This document shows positions 26,265 to 35,438 of a stretch of DNA of 64,000 nucleotides, one piece after another. Source of the stretch: Pseudothermotoga_B sp051235805 (GTDB lineage: Bacteria > Thermotogota > Thermotogae > Thermotogales > DSM-5069); assembly GCF_051235805.1 (NCBI RefSeq), contig NZ_JBPNXV010000001.1:620001-684000 (forward strand). The letters are read 5' to 3'. Made by a program: the position numbers and the translations under genes. Each line of letters begins with the position of its first letter. Positions within the stretch are counted from its first letter, which is position 1. The notes below the pieces were generated by a model that saw only the letters and a program-made list of their open reading frames with translations, ran no database searches and was not told the origin of the DNA.

Positions 26265-28925
26265 TCAGTCTTCATGCTTCTTAGATTTCCCAGCGAGATT
26301 GGCTTGGGCTGCTGCTAATCTTGCGACGGGAACTCTGTAAGGAGAACAACTCACATAATCAAGACCAGCTCTGTGGAAGAAGTGAATCGAGCGAGGATCT
26401 CCACCGTGTTCTCCACACACCCCAACCTTTAGGTTTGATCTTGCTGATTTTCCCTTCTTGGTGCCCATTTCCACGAGTGCGCCCACACCGTCTTGGTCGA
26501 TTGATTTGAACGGATCATGCTCGAGAATACCCTTCTGTAGGTACTCTGGTAAGAACTTGCCAACATCGTCACGGCTGAAGGCAAAGGTCATCTGAGTCAG
26601 ATCGTTGGTTCCAAAGCTGAAGAACTCTGCTTCTTTTGCAATCTCTTCTGCGGTGACGCAAGCCCTTGGAACCTCGATCATCGTACCAATCTTGTACTCG
26701 ATATGCACACCAGAGTTCTTTATCATCTGATCTGCAACTTCTTTGACTATCTTTTTCAGGAAAATAAGTTCATTCACATGACCGACCAACGGAATCATAA
26801 TCTCTGGAATTACGTCAAGATTTGATTCTTTCTTCAGTTCGATCGCAGCTCCGATGATGGCTTTTGTCTGCATTACGGCGATCTCTGGATAGGTGATCGT
26901 GAGACGACAACCTCTGTGACCAAGCATTGGGTTCAACTCGTTCAGCGATTCGACGACATCTTTCAACTCTTTTTCAGATATTCCAAGTTCCTTTGCGGTA
27001 ACCTTGATCTGTTCATCGTCGTGTGGTAAGAACTCATGCAACGGGGGATCTATGAGTCTTATTGTTACTGGGAAACCAGCCATTGCCTTGAACAAGCCTT
27101 TGAAGTCACTCATTTGCAATGGCAGAAGCTCGTCAAGGGCTTTTTCTCTCTCTTCCTTGGTCTTTGCCACTATCATTTTTCTGACCTTTGGTATTCTGTC
27201 TTTTTCAAAGAACATGTGCTCAGTTCGGCACAAACCAATACCTTCGGCTCCGAATTTTCTGGCTACTTCAGCATCTCTCGGTATATCTGCATTTGCTCTA
27301 ACACCGAGCCTTCTTATTTCATCTGCCCACTTCAGCAATTCAGCAACTTCGCCTTCCAGACCAACAGGTTTGATCGTTGGCACTTTACCGAGCAGTATTT
27401 CTCCAGTTGATCCATCTATCGAAATCCATTCTCCTTCTTTCACGATTGTCTTGTTTACCCTGAAGAATCCTTCCTCTTCCTTGACCTCTATCGTTTCTGC
27501 GCCGACAACTGCAGGCTTACCCATACCGCGAGCCACAACCGCTGCATGGGAAGTCATTCCACCCCTTGAGGTGAGTATTCCCTGTGCAAATGCCATTCCA
27601 CCGACATCCTCCGGGCTTGTTTCCGGTCTAACCAAGATCACCTGTTCACCGTTGCGACCCATTTCTTCAGCTTTTGCTGCATAGAAAATGACCTTTCCGG
27701 TTGCTGCTCCTGGAGAAGCTGGGAGACCTTTTGCTATCACGGGCACAGATTTTCTGGCTTTGTCATCAAAGCGCGGATGAAGAACTCGTTCAACATCTTC
27801 TGTCTTGACACGCATTACAGCGTCTTCTTTGCCGATAAGTCCTTCATGAACCATGTCAACTGCGATCTTGATCGCTGCTTTTGAAGTCCTCTTTCCACTT
27901 CTGGTCTGAAGCATGTAGAGCTTTCCTTCTTCGATTGTGAACTCTATATCTTGCATGTCTTTGTAGTGTTTTTCCAGTTTCTTCATGATCTGGATCAGTT
28001 CATCGTAGACAGATGGCATGAGTCTCTTCAACTCAGCGAGTGGTAGCGGCGTTCTGATACCCGCAACGACATCTTCACCTTGAGCATTCTGCAAGAATTC
28101 TCCGTATATCTCGTTCTCGCCTGTGTTTGGATCTCTTGTGAATGCCACACCGGTTCCAGATTTCTCACCCATATTGCCAAAGACCATTGCTACAACATTC
28201 ACTGCTGTTCCAAGCATTTGATCTTCTCTGATGTTGTTTATCTCTCTGTATTTGATAGCTCTTTCACTCATCCAGCTTCCAAAAACTGCGTCGATGGCAA
28301 GCCAAAGCTGTTTCTCGACATCCTGCGGGAATTCCTTCTTCTCTTCTTTGTAGATCTCCTTGAATACTTCAACGAGCTTTCGTAGATCTTTTTCGTCGAG
28401 TTCAACGTCAAGTTTGACTCCCTTTGCTTTTTTCATTTCTTCAAGGGCATTTTCAAATTTGTTCTTTGGCATGCCTAAGGCTGTGTCACCGAACATCTGG
28501 AGAAACCTTCTGTAAGCATCGTAAGCAAATCTTGGATTGTTTGTCAGTTTGGCAAGCCCCTCCACGGTCTTGTCGTTCAAACCAAGGTTGAGAATGGTAT
28601 CCATCATACCTGGCATCGATATAGCTGCACCAGATCTCACAGAGACAAGCAAAGGTTTCTCAGGGTCTCCAAAGCCTTTTTGAGTGACCTCTTCAAGTCT
28701 CTTCATTGCTTTCGAGACCTCTTCTTTCAAACCTTGTGGATAAGTCCGTCCATTTTGATAAAAATATCTGCAGACTTCTGCAGAAATGGTGAAACCAGGC
28801 GGAACGGGTATACCAAGGTTTGTCATTTCAGCGAGATTTGCACCTTTACCACCGAGGATATCCTTCATCCCGGCGCTACCTTCGGCCGACCCATTTGCGA
28901 AGAAATAAACCAACTTTTTTGTCAT
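26265..28925 (-). CDS. ppdK: Pyruvate, phosphate dikinase
   Basis: 886 aa. Interconverts pyruvate, ATP and phosphate with PEP, AMP and pyrophosphate. Domain order: ATP-grasp (KGANLAEMTNLGIPVPPGFT; SVRSGAAISMPGMMDT), central phosphohistidine domain with catalytic His in RGGMTSHAAVVARGMG, and C-terminal PEP/pyruvate TIM barrel with FGTNDLTQMTF and catalytic Cys in VGVCGEHGGDP. ATG at 28925 is spaced correctly from GGAGG; a GTG one codon earlier is possible. Monocistronic-looking, ended by its own hairpin. Confidence 0.97.
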   Translation of the reverse strand: MTKKLVYFFANGSAEGSAGMKDILGGKGANLAEMTNLGIPVPPGFTISAEVCRYFYQNGRTYPQGLKEEVSKAMKRLEEVTQKGFGDPEKPLLVSVRSGAAISMPGMMDTILNLGLNDKTVEGLAKLTNNPRFAYDAYRRFLQMFGDTALGMPKNKFENALEEMKKAKGVKLDVELDEKDLRKLVEVFKEIYKEEKKEFPQDVEKQLWLAIDAVFGSWMSERAIKYREINNIREDQMLGTAVNVVAMVFGNMGEKSGTGVAFTRDPNTGENEIYGEFLQNAQGEDVVAGIRTPLPLAELKRLMPSVYDELIQIMKKLEKHYKDMQDIEFTIEEGKLYMLQTRSGKRTSKAAIKIAVDMVHEGLIGKEDAVMRVKTEDVERVLHPRFDDKARKSVPVIAKGLPASPGAATGKVIFYAAKAEEMGRNGEQVILVRPETSPEDVGGMAFAQGILTSRGGMTSHAAVVARGMGKPAVVGAETIEVKEEEGFFRVNKTIVKEGEWISIDGSTGEILLGKVPTIKPVGLEGEVAELLKWADEIRRLGVRANADIPRDAEVARKFGAEGIGLCRTEHMFFEKDRIPKVRKMIVAKTKEEREKALDELLPLQMSDFKGLFKAMAGFPVTIRLIDPPLHEFLPHDDEQIKVTAKELGISEKELKDVVESLNELNPMLGHRGCRLTITYPEIAVMQTKAIIGAAIELKKESNLDVIPEIMIPLVGHVNELIFLKKIVKEVADQMIKNSGVHIEYKIGTMIEVPRACVTAEEIAKEAEFFSFGTNDLTQMTFAFSRDDVGKFLPEYLQKGILEHDPFKSIDQDGVGALVEMGTKKGKSARSNLKVGVCGEHGGDPRSIHFFHRAGLDYVSCSPYRVPVARLAAAQANLAGKSKKHED

Positions 28926-28937
28926 CACAGCACCTCC

Positions 28938-30236
28938 TCATTTAAGATACCAGTTTACCGTGAAAGCCTTATCATCCACTGAGCTTGTTAAAACAAAAAG
29001 AGATTCTACATTCATTCCAAGAAGTTTCTCAAGAATCGGGGCAAAGTCTACACAAAGGAATATTGGCATTTTTTCTGGATCATAGAGCTTCAACACCTTG
29101 TCAAGAGAGCCTTTTTCGTTCGAGAACTCAGTCGGTACAGAAGAGTAGAACTTGATCTTGCCATTTTCACTGGTGACATAAACTCCATCGAGATCAAGAT
29201 AGCGCAGGTTCTTAGAGGTTTTAATCTGACCTGCGAGAGATTTTTGGAGTTCTTCGAGTTTTATCTCTCCACCAACAACACCATAGAAGACAGGGTTCAT
29301 TGCTTGTCCTGCCTGCTCTTGCTGAGGTGCTAAAAGCCCTTCAAGAAGATTGCTGACTTTTACAGAAAAAGCCAATTGGCCTGTCAACTTGCTTGAAAGT
29401 TCCATCAGTCCTTCGAATTGTTTTTCGAATGCTTGAGTTTCCGTTGCACTCAAGGTTGCAGGAACCTTTGAAAGAAGATCAGACAGATTCAGTGTTTGAT
29501 ACACATTGTTGAGTGAGACAAAATTCGAGACATTTCCAAAAACGAATATCTCGCCACCGATGTTTTTGTCTTTGTAAAGATCAAAATTCTTAGACGGTCT
29601 CATATCTTTAAGAAGTGCTTTGGCTTTTTCGTTTTCAGCGTAGATTGTTGATTCTCCAGACAATCTGTCCTTAAGAACTCTAATGGTACCCTTCATCGAG
29701 AAGGTTGCATCTTCTACAGTAAGCTTCGGTGAAAAGATGACTGCCCATATCGAGGAATCGTCGAACTGTTTCATGACTTCCTCTGGTATCTTACCCCCAC
29801 CTTTTTGGCATTTTTGAAGAAGATCAGGGCTCGATGAAATCAGCAAATAATCGCCATTTTGTGCTACATAACTTCCAGAGCCAAGTATTCCAGAGATTGC
29901 TTTGATGAGTTTTGATGCGTACTTCGAAGGACCAAGTACTGCAGTGAAATCTTGACCTGAAAAGATTACAAGCGTATCCTTGCTCAGAAGATCGTTCAGC
30001 TGTTCGACAGTAGCACCATACTGAACCACAGAACTTGCCAGTAAGCCTTGAACCATCGGCTCGATCCCAAGACCATTCATGACGATGTCAAGCAACTGAA
30101 TTTTTTTCGCGGCCGTGTAATGATCGCCGTTGTTTTTAGCTATCAGCAGTTGATCGTAATTGGCAGGTACAAACTGCGTCACTGCCAGCAAGGAAAAGCT
30201 CAACAACAGTACTAAGAACACACACAACTTTTTCAC
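28938..30236 (-). CDS. Secreted protein of unknown function (DUF3352-like)
   Basis: 432 aa, GTG start with GGGAGGG six bases upstream. The signal peptide KKLCVFLVLLLSFSLLAVT is followed by a mixed alpha/beta protein without cysteines near the mature N-terminus. Features such as VIFSGQDFTAVLGPSKYA and YVAQNGDYLLISSSPD resemble DUF3352-type extracytoplasmic proteins, but I cannot assign an activity. It is 12 bp upstream of ppdK on the same strand and may be co-transcribed with it. Confidence 0.75.
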   Translation of the reverse strand: MKKLCVFLVLLLSFSLLAVTQFVPANYDQLLIAKNNGDHYTAAKKIQLLDIVMNGLGIEPMVQGLLASSVVQYGATVEQLNDLLSKDTLVIFSGQDFTAVLGPSKYASKLIKAISGILGSGSYVAQNGDYLLISSSPDLLQKCQKGGGKIPEEVMKQFDDSSIWAVIFSPKLTVEDATFSMKGTIRVLKDRLSGESTIYAENEKAKALLKDMRPSKNFDLYKDKNIGGEIFVFGNVSNFVSLNNVYQTLNLSDLLSKVPATLSATETQAFEKQFEGLMELSSKLTGQLAFSVKVSNLLEGLLAPQQEQAGQAMNPVFYGVVGGEIKLEELQKSLAGQIKTSKNLRYLDLDGVYVTSENGKIKFYSSVPTEFSNEKGSLDKVLKLYDPEKMPIFLCVDFAPILEKLLGMNVESLFVLTSSVDDKAFTVNWYLK

Positions 30237-30419
30237 AACAAGCCCTCCCGGATATTCGTTTTATCATTCAATAATACCATGAAAACCGGAGAAAGAAGGC
30301 ATTTACTTTCGAAATCACCACCATACAAAGTTTTTCTCGTTATTTCGCATCGAATTCCTCGTTTTCATCATGGTTTTCCAGATGACAGACGATGTTTTTT
30401 CACCTCTGATCAGGGGGAC

Positions 30420-30449
30420 TTGAAATGACCCATTGAAAAGTGCTATTAT
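30420..30449 (+). promoter_or_regulatory. hup promoter
   Basis: TTGAAA (30420-30425), 18-bp spacer, TATTAT (30444-30449). The leader starts near 30456 and holds a short GGGAG...CTCCC hairpin (30460-30476) before the AAAGGAGGGGG ribosome site. Confidence 0.6.
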
Positions 30450-30505
30450 TCTACAAAGAGGGAGGTCATAACTCCCAAAACCCTATAAAAGGAGGGGGAT
30501 AACGG

Positions 30506-30778
30506 ATGAACAAGAAAGAACTCGTTGACAAAGTGACAAAGAAAGCCGGGCTCAAAAAGAAGGATGTGAAAAAGGTCGTCGACATGATCTTCGAAACAGT
30601 CACAGACGCACTTGCTAAGGGAGAAAAGGTCCAACTCGTCGGCTTTGGAAGCTTCGAGGTCAGGAAAGCCGCTTCCAGAAAAGGCGTCAATCCACAGACC
30701 AAGAAAGCCATCACAATTCCTGCAAGAAAAGTCCCCAAATTCAAACCTGGCAAAGCTCTGAAGGAAAAGGTGAAGTAA
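30506..30778 (+). CDS. hup: DNA-binding protein HU
   Basis: 90 aa nucleoid protein; dimers bend and wrap DNA. MNKKELVDKVTKKAGLKKK at the N-terminus, the GFGSFEVRKA hinge into the beta arm, and NPQTKKAITIPARKVPKFK containing the conserved arm-tip proline. The sequence is very close to the Thermotoga HU known to me, one reason for the taxonomic call. Strong AAAGGAGG site; ended by a hairpin 10 bp later. Confidence 0.97.
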   Translation: MNKKELVDKVTKKAGLKKKDVKKVVDMIFETVTDALAKGEKVQLVGFGSFEVRKAASRKGVNPQTKKAITIPARKVPKFKPGKALKEKVK

Positions 30779-30787
30779 TTCTGCAAG

Positions 30788-30810
30788 GAGGGGGATTTTC
30801 CCCCTCTTTC
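30788..30810 (+). terminator. Terminator between hup and mnmE
   Basis: GAGGGGGA / TCCCCCTC stem with TTT loop, then TTTCATTTT on the plus strand. Lies between convergent hup and mnmE and can act for hup; the minus-strand flank is less T-rich. Confidence 0.85.
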
Positions 30811-32161
30811 ATTTTCCAACACAGAAGTCTTTGAAGATTTTATCGAGTACCTCTGTGGAATAATCTCTTCCAAGTAATATATCAAGATCTAAGAGCGCGT
30901 TCTTGACATTTTGTGCAACAAGATCTTTTGGTATATCTTCTTCAATCCCTTTCAAAGCCTTTGAGAGTTCTGCCTTGCAATTGGATAGATGTTCGTACTG
31001 TCTTTGGGTTGCCACATACCCTTCTGTAGTTTGTGTGATGTCTGCAACCGATCTCACTATCTCTCTTTCGATCTCCTCGATGCCATCCCTTTGAAGCGCT
31101 GAGGCAGTGATGACGTGAAGGTCTGTTTTCAGTATCTCTTTGAGCAGATCTCGATCGATAAGATCATTTGCGTCTATCTTGTTGATTACCACAAGGTATC
31201 TTTTGTCTTTGATCAATCTGAGAATCTTCATATCGTCTTCGTCTATGGGAGTAGTTGCGTCGAGAACGAAGAGTATCAAATCGGCTTCAGAGACAGCTTT
31301 GATGGTTCTTTCTATACCTATTTTCTCTATTCTGTCTTGCGATTCTCTTATACCCGCTGTATCGGTTATTGTGAAAAAGACACCTTGAATGGTGGTGGGC
31401 ACCTGAATCAAATCTCTCGTAGTTCCTGGTATTTCGGTGACAATCGCACGTTCTTCCCTCACAAGTGCATTCAAAAGAGAAGACTTACCTACGTTTGGTT
31501 TTCCAACGATCACGATCTTTATACCATTAGACAAAGCCAACCTGTTCTGAGCGTTTTTCAGAAGTTCGTCTAAGAACTTTGAGGCTTCTTCGAGTTGTTG
31601 CCTTATGAGACTGTATTCAGCGAAAACTTCATCTGGATAATCGAAATCCACTTCTATTTGAGCCAGTAAGCCCAGAAGCATCTCTCTGAGTCTCTCAATA
31701 GCCGTTGACAATTTACCAGACAGGTTGTTCACTGCTACTTTCACAGCCGTTCTCGATGGTGCTTCTATGATCTGTTTGACTGCTTCTGCCTTCGTGAGAT
31801 CTATTTTTCCATTGAGGAATGCCCTTTTCGTGAATTCTCCAGGTTCAGCCAATCTCGCGCCATTCAAAAGCAAGAGATCCAAGATCGATTGACTCACAAC
31901 AGGACCTCCATGGCAGGTTATTTCAACCATGTCTTCACCGGTGTAAGAATTCGGAGCCTTGTAAAAGACTACTGTTATCTCGTCGAGCAAAGTTCCATCA
32001 GGATCTTTCACAAAGTTGTGAAAAACCTTTCTTGGCTCAATTTGTATCTCTCTTTGTAGTATCTTTTGGCAGATCTGCCACGAGTTGCCCCCGCTCATTC
32101 TCAAGACGGCTATTGCACCTAACCCTTTTGGAGTAGAAATCGCAGCTATCGTGTCTGACAA
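30809..32161 (-). CDS. mnmE: tRNA modification GTPase MnmE
   Basis: 450 aa. With MnmG it makes 5-carboxymethylaminomethyl-uridine at tRNA wobble position 34. N-terminal folate-binding domain (APNSYTGEDMVEITCHGG), central helical region, inserted G domain with GKPNVGKSSL, TTRD, DTAGIRES and NKID, and the invariant C-terminal C(I/V)GK catalytic cysteine (FCVGK). TTG start at 32161, eight bases after GGAGGT that itself is the end of the YqeY-type gene. Confidence 0.97.
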   Translation of the reverse strand: MSDTIAAISTPKGLGAIAVLRMSGGNSWQICQKILQREIQIEPRKVFHNFVKDPDGTLLDEITVVFYKAPNSYTGEDMVEITCHGGPVVSQSILDLLLLNGARLAEPGEFTKRAFLNGKIDLTKAEAVKQIIEAPSRTAVKVAVNNLSGKLSTAIERLREMLLGLLAQIEVDFDYPDEVFAEYSLIRQQLEEASKFLDELLKNAQNRLALSNGIKIVIVGKPNVGKSSLLNALVREERAIVTEIPGTTRDLIQVPTTIQGVFFTITDTAGIRESQDRIEKIGIERTIKAVSEADLILFVLDATTPIDEDDMKILRLIKDKRYLVVINKIDANDLIDRDLLKEILKTDLHVITASALQRDGIEEIEREIVRSVADITQTTEGYVATQRQYEHLSNCKAELSKALKGIEEDIPKDLVAQNVKNALLDLDILLGRDYSTEVLDKIFKDFCVGK

Positions 32162-32165
32162 GGAC

Positions 32166-32612
32166 TCAACCTCCTAAGAGCTCCTGAACTATCTTGTTAA
32201 CGACTTTCCCGTCTGCCTTTCCTTTGACATGAGGCATGATCAATTTCATCGCTGTTCCGAGATCTTTTGGTGACGAAAGATTGTTCTGTAACAAAATCTT
32301 CTTGGCGACTTCTCTTATTTCCTCTTCACTCATCTGCTGTGGCAAATAGCTTTTGATTATCTCAAGTTCTTTTTCCTCTTCTGACGCCAAATCTTCTCGC
32401 TTTCCTTGCCTGTACATCTCAATAGCTTCAACTCTTTTCTTGATCTCTTTTGAGAGCAACTGGCAGATTTCGTCGTCTGTCGCTTGTCCCATTTTTTGCA
32501 CTTCGAAGTTCTTAACCGCAGCCAAGATCAATCTGATCGTTCGCACCTTTGCCTCATCTTTGCTTTTCATTGAAGTCTTCAGATCTTCCATTAATTTCTC
32601 CTTCAAAGTCAT
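32166..32612 (-). CDS. GatB/YqeY domain protein
   Basis: 148 aa, standard size for the family. MTLKEKLMEDLKTSMKSKD and LLSKEIKKRVEAIEMYRQGKR form the helical tRNA-binding-like N-terminus; the C-terminal SSPKDLGTAMKLIMPHVKGKADG is the conserved GatB tail homologue (KDxGxxMKxxMxxxxGKAD). Stand-alone YqeY proteins are suggested to affect tRNA aminoacylation or amidation, unproven. AAGGAG lies 11 nt before the ATG. Co-transcribed with mnmE. Confidence 0.88.
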   Translation of the reverse strand: MTLKEKLMEDLKTSMKSKDEAKVRTIRLILAAVKNFEVQKMGQATDDEICQLLSKEIKKRVEAIEMYRQGKREDLASEEEKELEIIKSYLPQQMSEEEIREVAKKILLQNNLSSPKDLGTAMKLIMPHVKGKADGKVVNKIVQELLGG

Positions 32613-33047
32613 CTTTTCTACGCTCCTTTCTACTCACTCTAATGATAGTGGCATTATATTAATCAAGAAGCATGACAGATATTATGATTTTGTAAAAGAA
32701 CACACAAAAGATCGTTTTGTACACTTTGAATTGATCAAAAAGCATAATAAATAACTGCAGAATCTATTTCGACACGTTTTAACCTCTCTGTCCTCATGTT
32801 CCAATCGCTGAACCGATAGAAGCTTAGAGTAAAGACGGCTGTGGGTTTTTCAGAAATTTCCAGACTGTGTCTAAAGCAAAGATTCTCGAAGGAGAGTAAC
32901 AAAACCATCTACGCAAGAAAGACTGAGCTTTTCATGTTTTTGAGGTTCTGTTCGAGCAACGTTTTGCAAAGTCTTGCTCACATCTTTCATCAAGAAAGTT
33001 CATCCTTTGTTAGTTTGAGCCTCTGAATTAATCCAAAGTCAATTCCT
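32613..33047. other. Non-genic stretch
   Basis: About 430 bp with no convincing gene. A minus-strand TATAAT (32658-32653) could be the -10 of the yqeY-mnmE unit, though no -35 is seen. Short open frames on both strands (longest about 60 codons from 32841 on the plus strand) lack ribosome sites and family likeness. It may hold decayed coding sequence. Confidence 0.4.
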
Positions 33048-33086
33048 AAGAGAAAAACACTGAGGCAAGCTTGGGGAAATCCTCAG
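33048..33086 (-). terminator. Terminator of the M16 peptidase / HD-GYP unit
   Basis: Minus strand CTGAGG, 15-nt loop, CCTCAG, then TGTTTTTCTC. It lies about 20 bp beyond the HD-GYP stop codon. Confidence 0.65.
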
Positions 33087-33105
33087 ATGAGTGCGATCTT
33101 TGGTC

Positions 33106-34152
33106 TTAATCTAAAACTTCTAATATAGTGAGATTTCTTTCTTCTGCGAGATCAACATGTTCGCCCGATTCGAGTAGTACGATTGGCTGTGTGGCTCTGT
33201 TTATTGTGTTACCGACTACCACACCTTTCTCACCAGAACTGAGTATTACCGTTGTTCCGACAGGGTATAATCCGACTACTGATACAAAAGCTTGAACGAC
33301 CTTCTTGTCTAATTTACGAAAAGCCGCCAGCTTGATGAGTTCTGAGATTGCCTTGTAGGGAGACCACGAAGATTTATAGGAACGATTTGAGATCAGTGCA
33401 TCGTATATATCTGCGGTACCTATAATTCTGGCAAACAGGGTAATCTCTGGATCTGTCAGACGCTTCAGATAACCTGTACCATCGAGCTTTTCATGGTGAT
33501 CTGTGACGCCGCTGAGCACGCCTTGATCTTCTATTCCAGAGTTTTTACAGATTCTACCGCCGAATTCAACGTGCTTCTTAACCATCTCAAATTCTTTTTC
33601 GCTCAGTCTTCTTGGTGCATAGAGTATGTCTTTGGGTACCAAGATTTTACCAATATCATGAATCATTGCAGAAAAAGCCAAGCGCGATAGCTGGTTCACC
33701 GGCATTCCAAGTTCAAGGCCTATTAAAGACGATATCATCCCTACGTGCACTTCATGAACATAGGTGTATTCTTCATCATTCTGTTGGATTAAGAAGATCA
33801 GAGATAGCTTATCACCAAAGTTCTTCACAATATCGTTCACAACTTGATTTGAAAGATCTTGTATCTCTCTCTTGTCAATTTTCATCTTTTGGGCGGCATC
33901 TGTGAAGATCTCCTTCACCCCGTGCTTTAATTCTTCTATCTTCTCTGCATTTACAACGGGAGGACTGACCGGTGAGATCTGAACCCATAGATATTTCACG
34001 CCGTTTTCTATCAGCTTCTCAATGATTTCATCAGTCAAAGGCTGACCCAGACGAACTATGGGAGCTTCATTATTACTCAGTTTCACAGTTTCCATCGATA
34101 CCTCGCCAGCAACCAAAGTTTCTGTTCTTTTCCAAATGAGCTGTCCTGTCAT
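33106..34152 (-). CDS. HD-GYP domain phosphodiesterase-like protein with altered GYP motif
   Basis: 348 aa. Residues 1-115 are an unassigned N-terminal region resembling DUF3391-like modules before HD-GYP domains. The HD-GYP domain shows HDIGKI (165-170), HHEKLDGTGYL (219-229) and ADIYDALISNRSYK. HD-GYP proteins hydrolyse cyclic di-GMP; here the metal ligands are kept but the proline of GYP is leucine (GYL). Activity may therefore be changed. The ATG overlaps the peptidase stop by 4 bp. Confidence 0.87.
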   Translation of the reverse strand: MTGQLIWKRTETLVAGEVSMETVKLSNNEAPIVRLGQPLTDEIIEKLIENGVKYLWVQISPVSPPVVNAEKIEELKHGVKEIFTDAAQKMKIDKREIQDLSNQVVNDIVKNFGDKLSLIFLIQQNDEEYTYVHEVHVGMISSLIGLELGMPVNQLSRLAFSAMIHDIGKILVPKDILYAPRRLSEKEFEMVKKHVEFGGRICKNSGIEDQGVLSGVTDHHEKLDGTGYLKRLTDPEITLFARIIGTADIYDALISNRSYKSSWSPYKAISELIKLAAFRKLDKKVVQAFVSVVGLYPVGTTVILSSGEKGVVVGNTINRATQPIVLLESGEHVDLAEERNLTILEVLD

Positions 34153-35378
34153 AAGCCTTTTACGAGTTCTTCACTCCCTTTGGGAATCAGGCATGACCAG
34201 TGCCATTTACTTGTGCAAAGCTGATGCCAAAGGCTTTGGACATCTTTGTGGGAAACTGATTCTACCGCTTTTAATAGGGTGTTCAATTCGAATGGTTCAA
34301 CTTTGGTTATCAAGAACTCCAAGATGTATGAAAATATCGCTGGGATGCTTTCTGTGACCATCTGAAGTTTTCCTATCAGTCTTTTCTTTCCGTACTCAAA
34401 GTAATCTTTGGATATCGATGCTTCGTTGAAAATCTTGTTTATCTCCTGGGTGTACCTTTCGAATTTCTCAGTGCTCGTTGAGGCATAAATACCGATTAGG
34501 GATCTGTCCTTCCATGCGTTGCTCACCAGATCTATATCATAGACGAGTCCGTGCTTTTCTCTAATCCTGTTGAACAGCAGTGAACTCATGCCGCTGCCGA
34601 GCAGAGTGTTCAAAACCAGAAAGGCAGAGTACTGTTTACTCTCTACTCCCAGATCAATGGGTAGACCGACGACTGTGTGTATTTGCGTTAGATCATTTTT
34701 CTCTTCAAAGACACGAGAGACAGGTTTGAAGGAAATTACCCTGTCCTTTTCTTCTACAGCTTTATCAAATTGCCTCAAGCTTTTCTCAAGCTTTTCGAAA
34801 AATGATTTTGTAACCTTCCCGACGGCAACTACTCTTAGATTGCCGTAGTTCTGAGAATGGAAATTTCTCAAGATCTTTGAGTTCAGTTTTGCAACTGTTT
34901 TTTCGTATCCACTCACGGGTCTGTTGTATGGTTCTTCCAACAGAGTTTCACTGAACAGATCATGAACTCTGCTGATGTAGTCTTCGTTGAAGGATTTTAT
35001 TTCCTCGATGACAACAGATTTTTCCAATTCTACCTTTGATTCTTCAATGAGTGGGTTGAAGACCAGTTCACAGAGAATCTCAATTGCTTTCTCATAATGT
35101 GAGTAGGGCACACGCGTGTAATAGACGGTGAAATCTTTGGTGGTGAACGCGTTAACACTACCTCCAACAACCTCAAGTTCGTATTTCAAAGCATATTCCT
35201 CGTAATTCTTTGTACCCTTGAAAACGACGTGCTCCAGAAGGTGAGCTGCACCAGCAAGATCTTTGGGCTCATGGGCTGAGCCTGCAGGAATAGCAAAGGC
35301 AAGCGACAGAGTTTTTACACCTCTTACAGGTAGTGAATAGATGATACTGGAACCGATCTCTCTTTTCTCTATTTTCAC
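34149..35378 (-). CDS. M16 family zinc peptidase
   Basis: 409 aa. Inverted zinc motif HLLEH at residues 46-50 with the distal Glu in SVVIEEI, as in processing-peptidase-like bacterial M16B enzymes; the C-terminal half has the GSGMSSLLFNRIREKHGLVYD region. Cytoplasmic. The start is GTG at 35378 after GGAGGTAAG; an in-frame ATG nine codons earlier lies inside the pnp terminator hairpin, so I reject it. Follows pnp, as in many bacteria. Confidence 0.92.
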   Translation of the reverse strand: MKIEKREIGSSIIYSLPVRGVKTLSLAFAIPAGSAHEPKDLAGAAHLLEHVVFKGTKNYEEYALKYELEVVGGSVNAFTTKDFTVYYTRVPYSHYEKAIEILCELVFNPLIEESKVELEKSVVIEEIKSFNEDYISRVHDLFSETLLEEPYNRPVSGYEKTVAKLNSKILRNFHSQNYGNLRVVAVGKVTKSFFEKLEKSLRQFDKAVEEKDRVISFKPVSRVFEEKNDLTQIHTVVGLPIDLGVESKQYSAFLVLNTLLGSGMSSLLFNRIREKHGLVYDIDLVSNAWKDRSLIGIYASTSTEKFERYTQEINKIFNEASISKDYFEYGKKRLIGKLQMVTESIPAIFSYILEFLITKVEPFELNTLLKAVESVSHKDVQSLWHQLCTSKWHWSCLIPKGSEELVKGL

Positions 35379-35393
35379 AGAACTTACCTCCAA

Positions 35394-35418
35394 GAAAGTC
35401 GGCATTCAACATGCCGAC
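35394..35418 (-). terminator. Terminator of pnp
   Basis: GTCGGCAT / ATGCCGAC, 8-bp stem with a 5-nt loop; minus-strand reading continues TTTCTTGG. It stands 20 bp beyond the pnp stop and just before the M16 ribosome site, so it may only attenuate. Confidence 0.75.
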
Positions 35419-35438
35419 TTTGTTTACGATTTTTTTGA

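Noticed and set aside
27004..27684. 226-codon plus-strand open frame inside ppdK
   Set aside because: It is fully antisense to a highly conserved enzyme, has no ribosome site and looks like a codon-bias shadow.
35379..35405. Upstream ATG start for the M16 peptidase
   Set aside because: It lies within the pnp terminator hairpin, while GTG 35378 has a well-spaced GGAGGT site.
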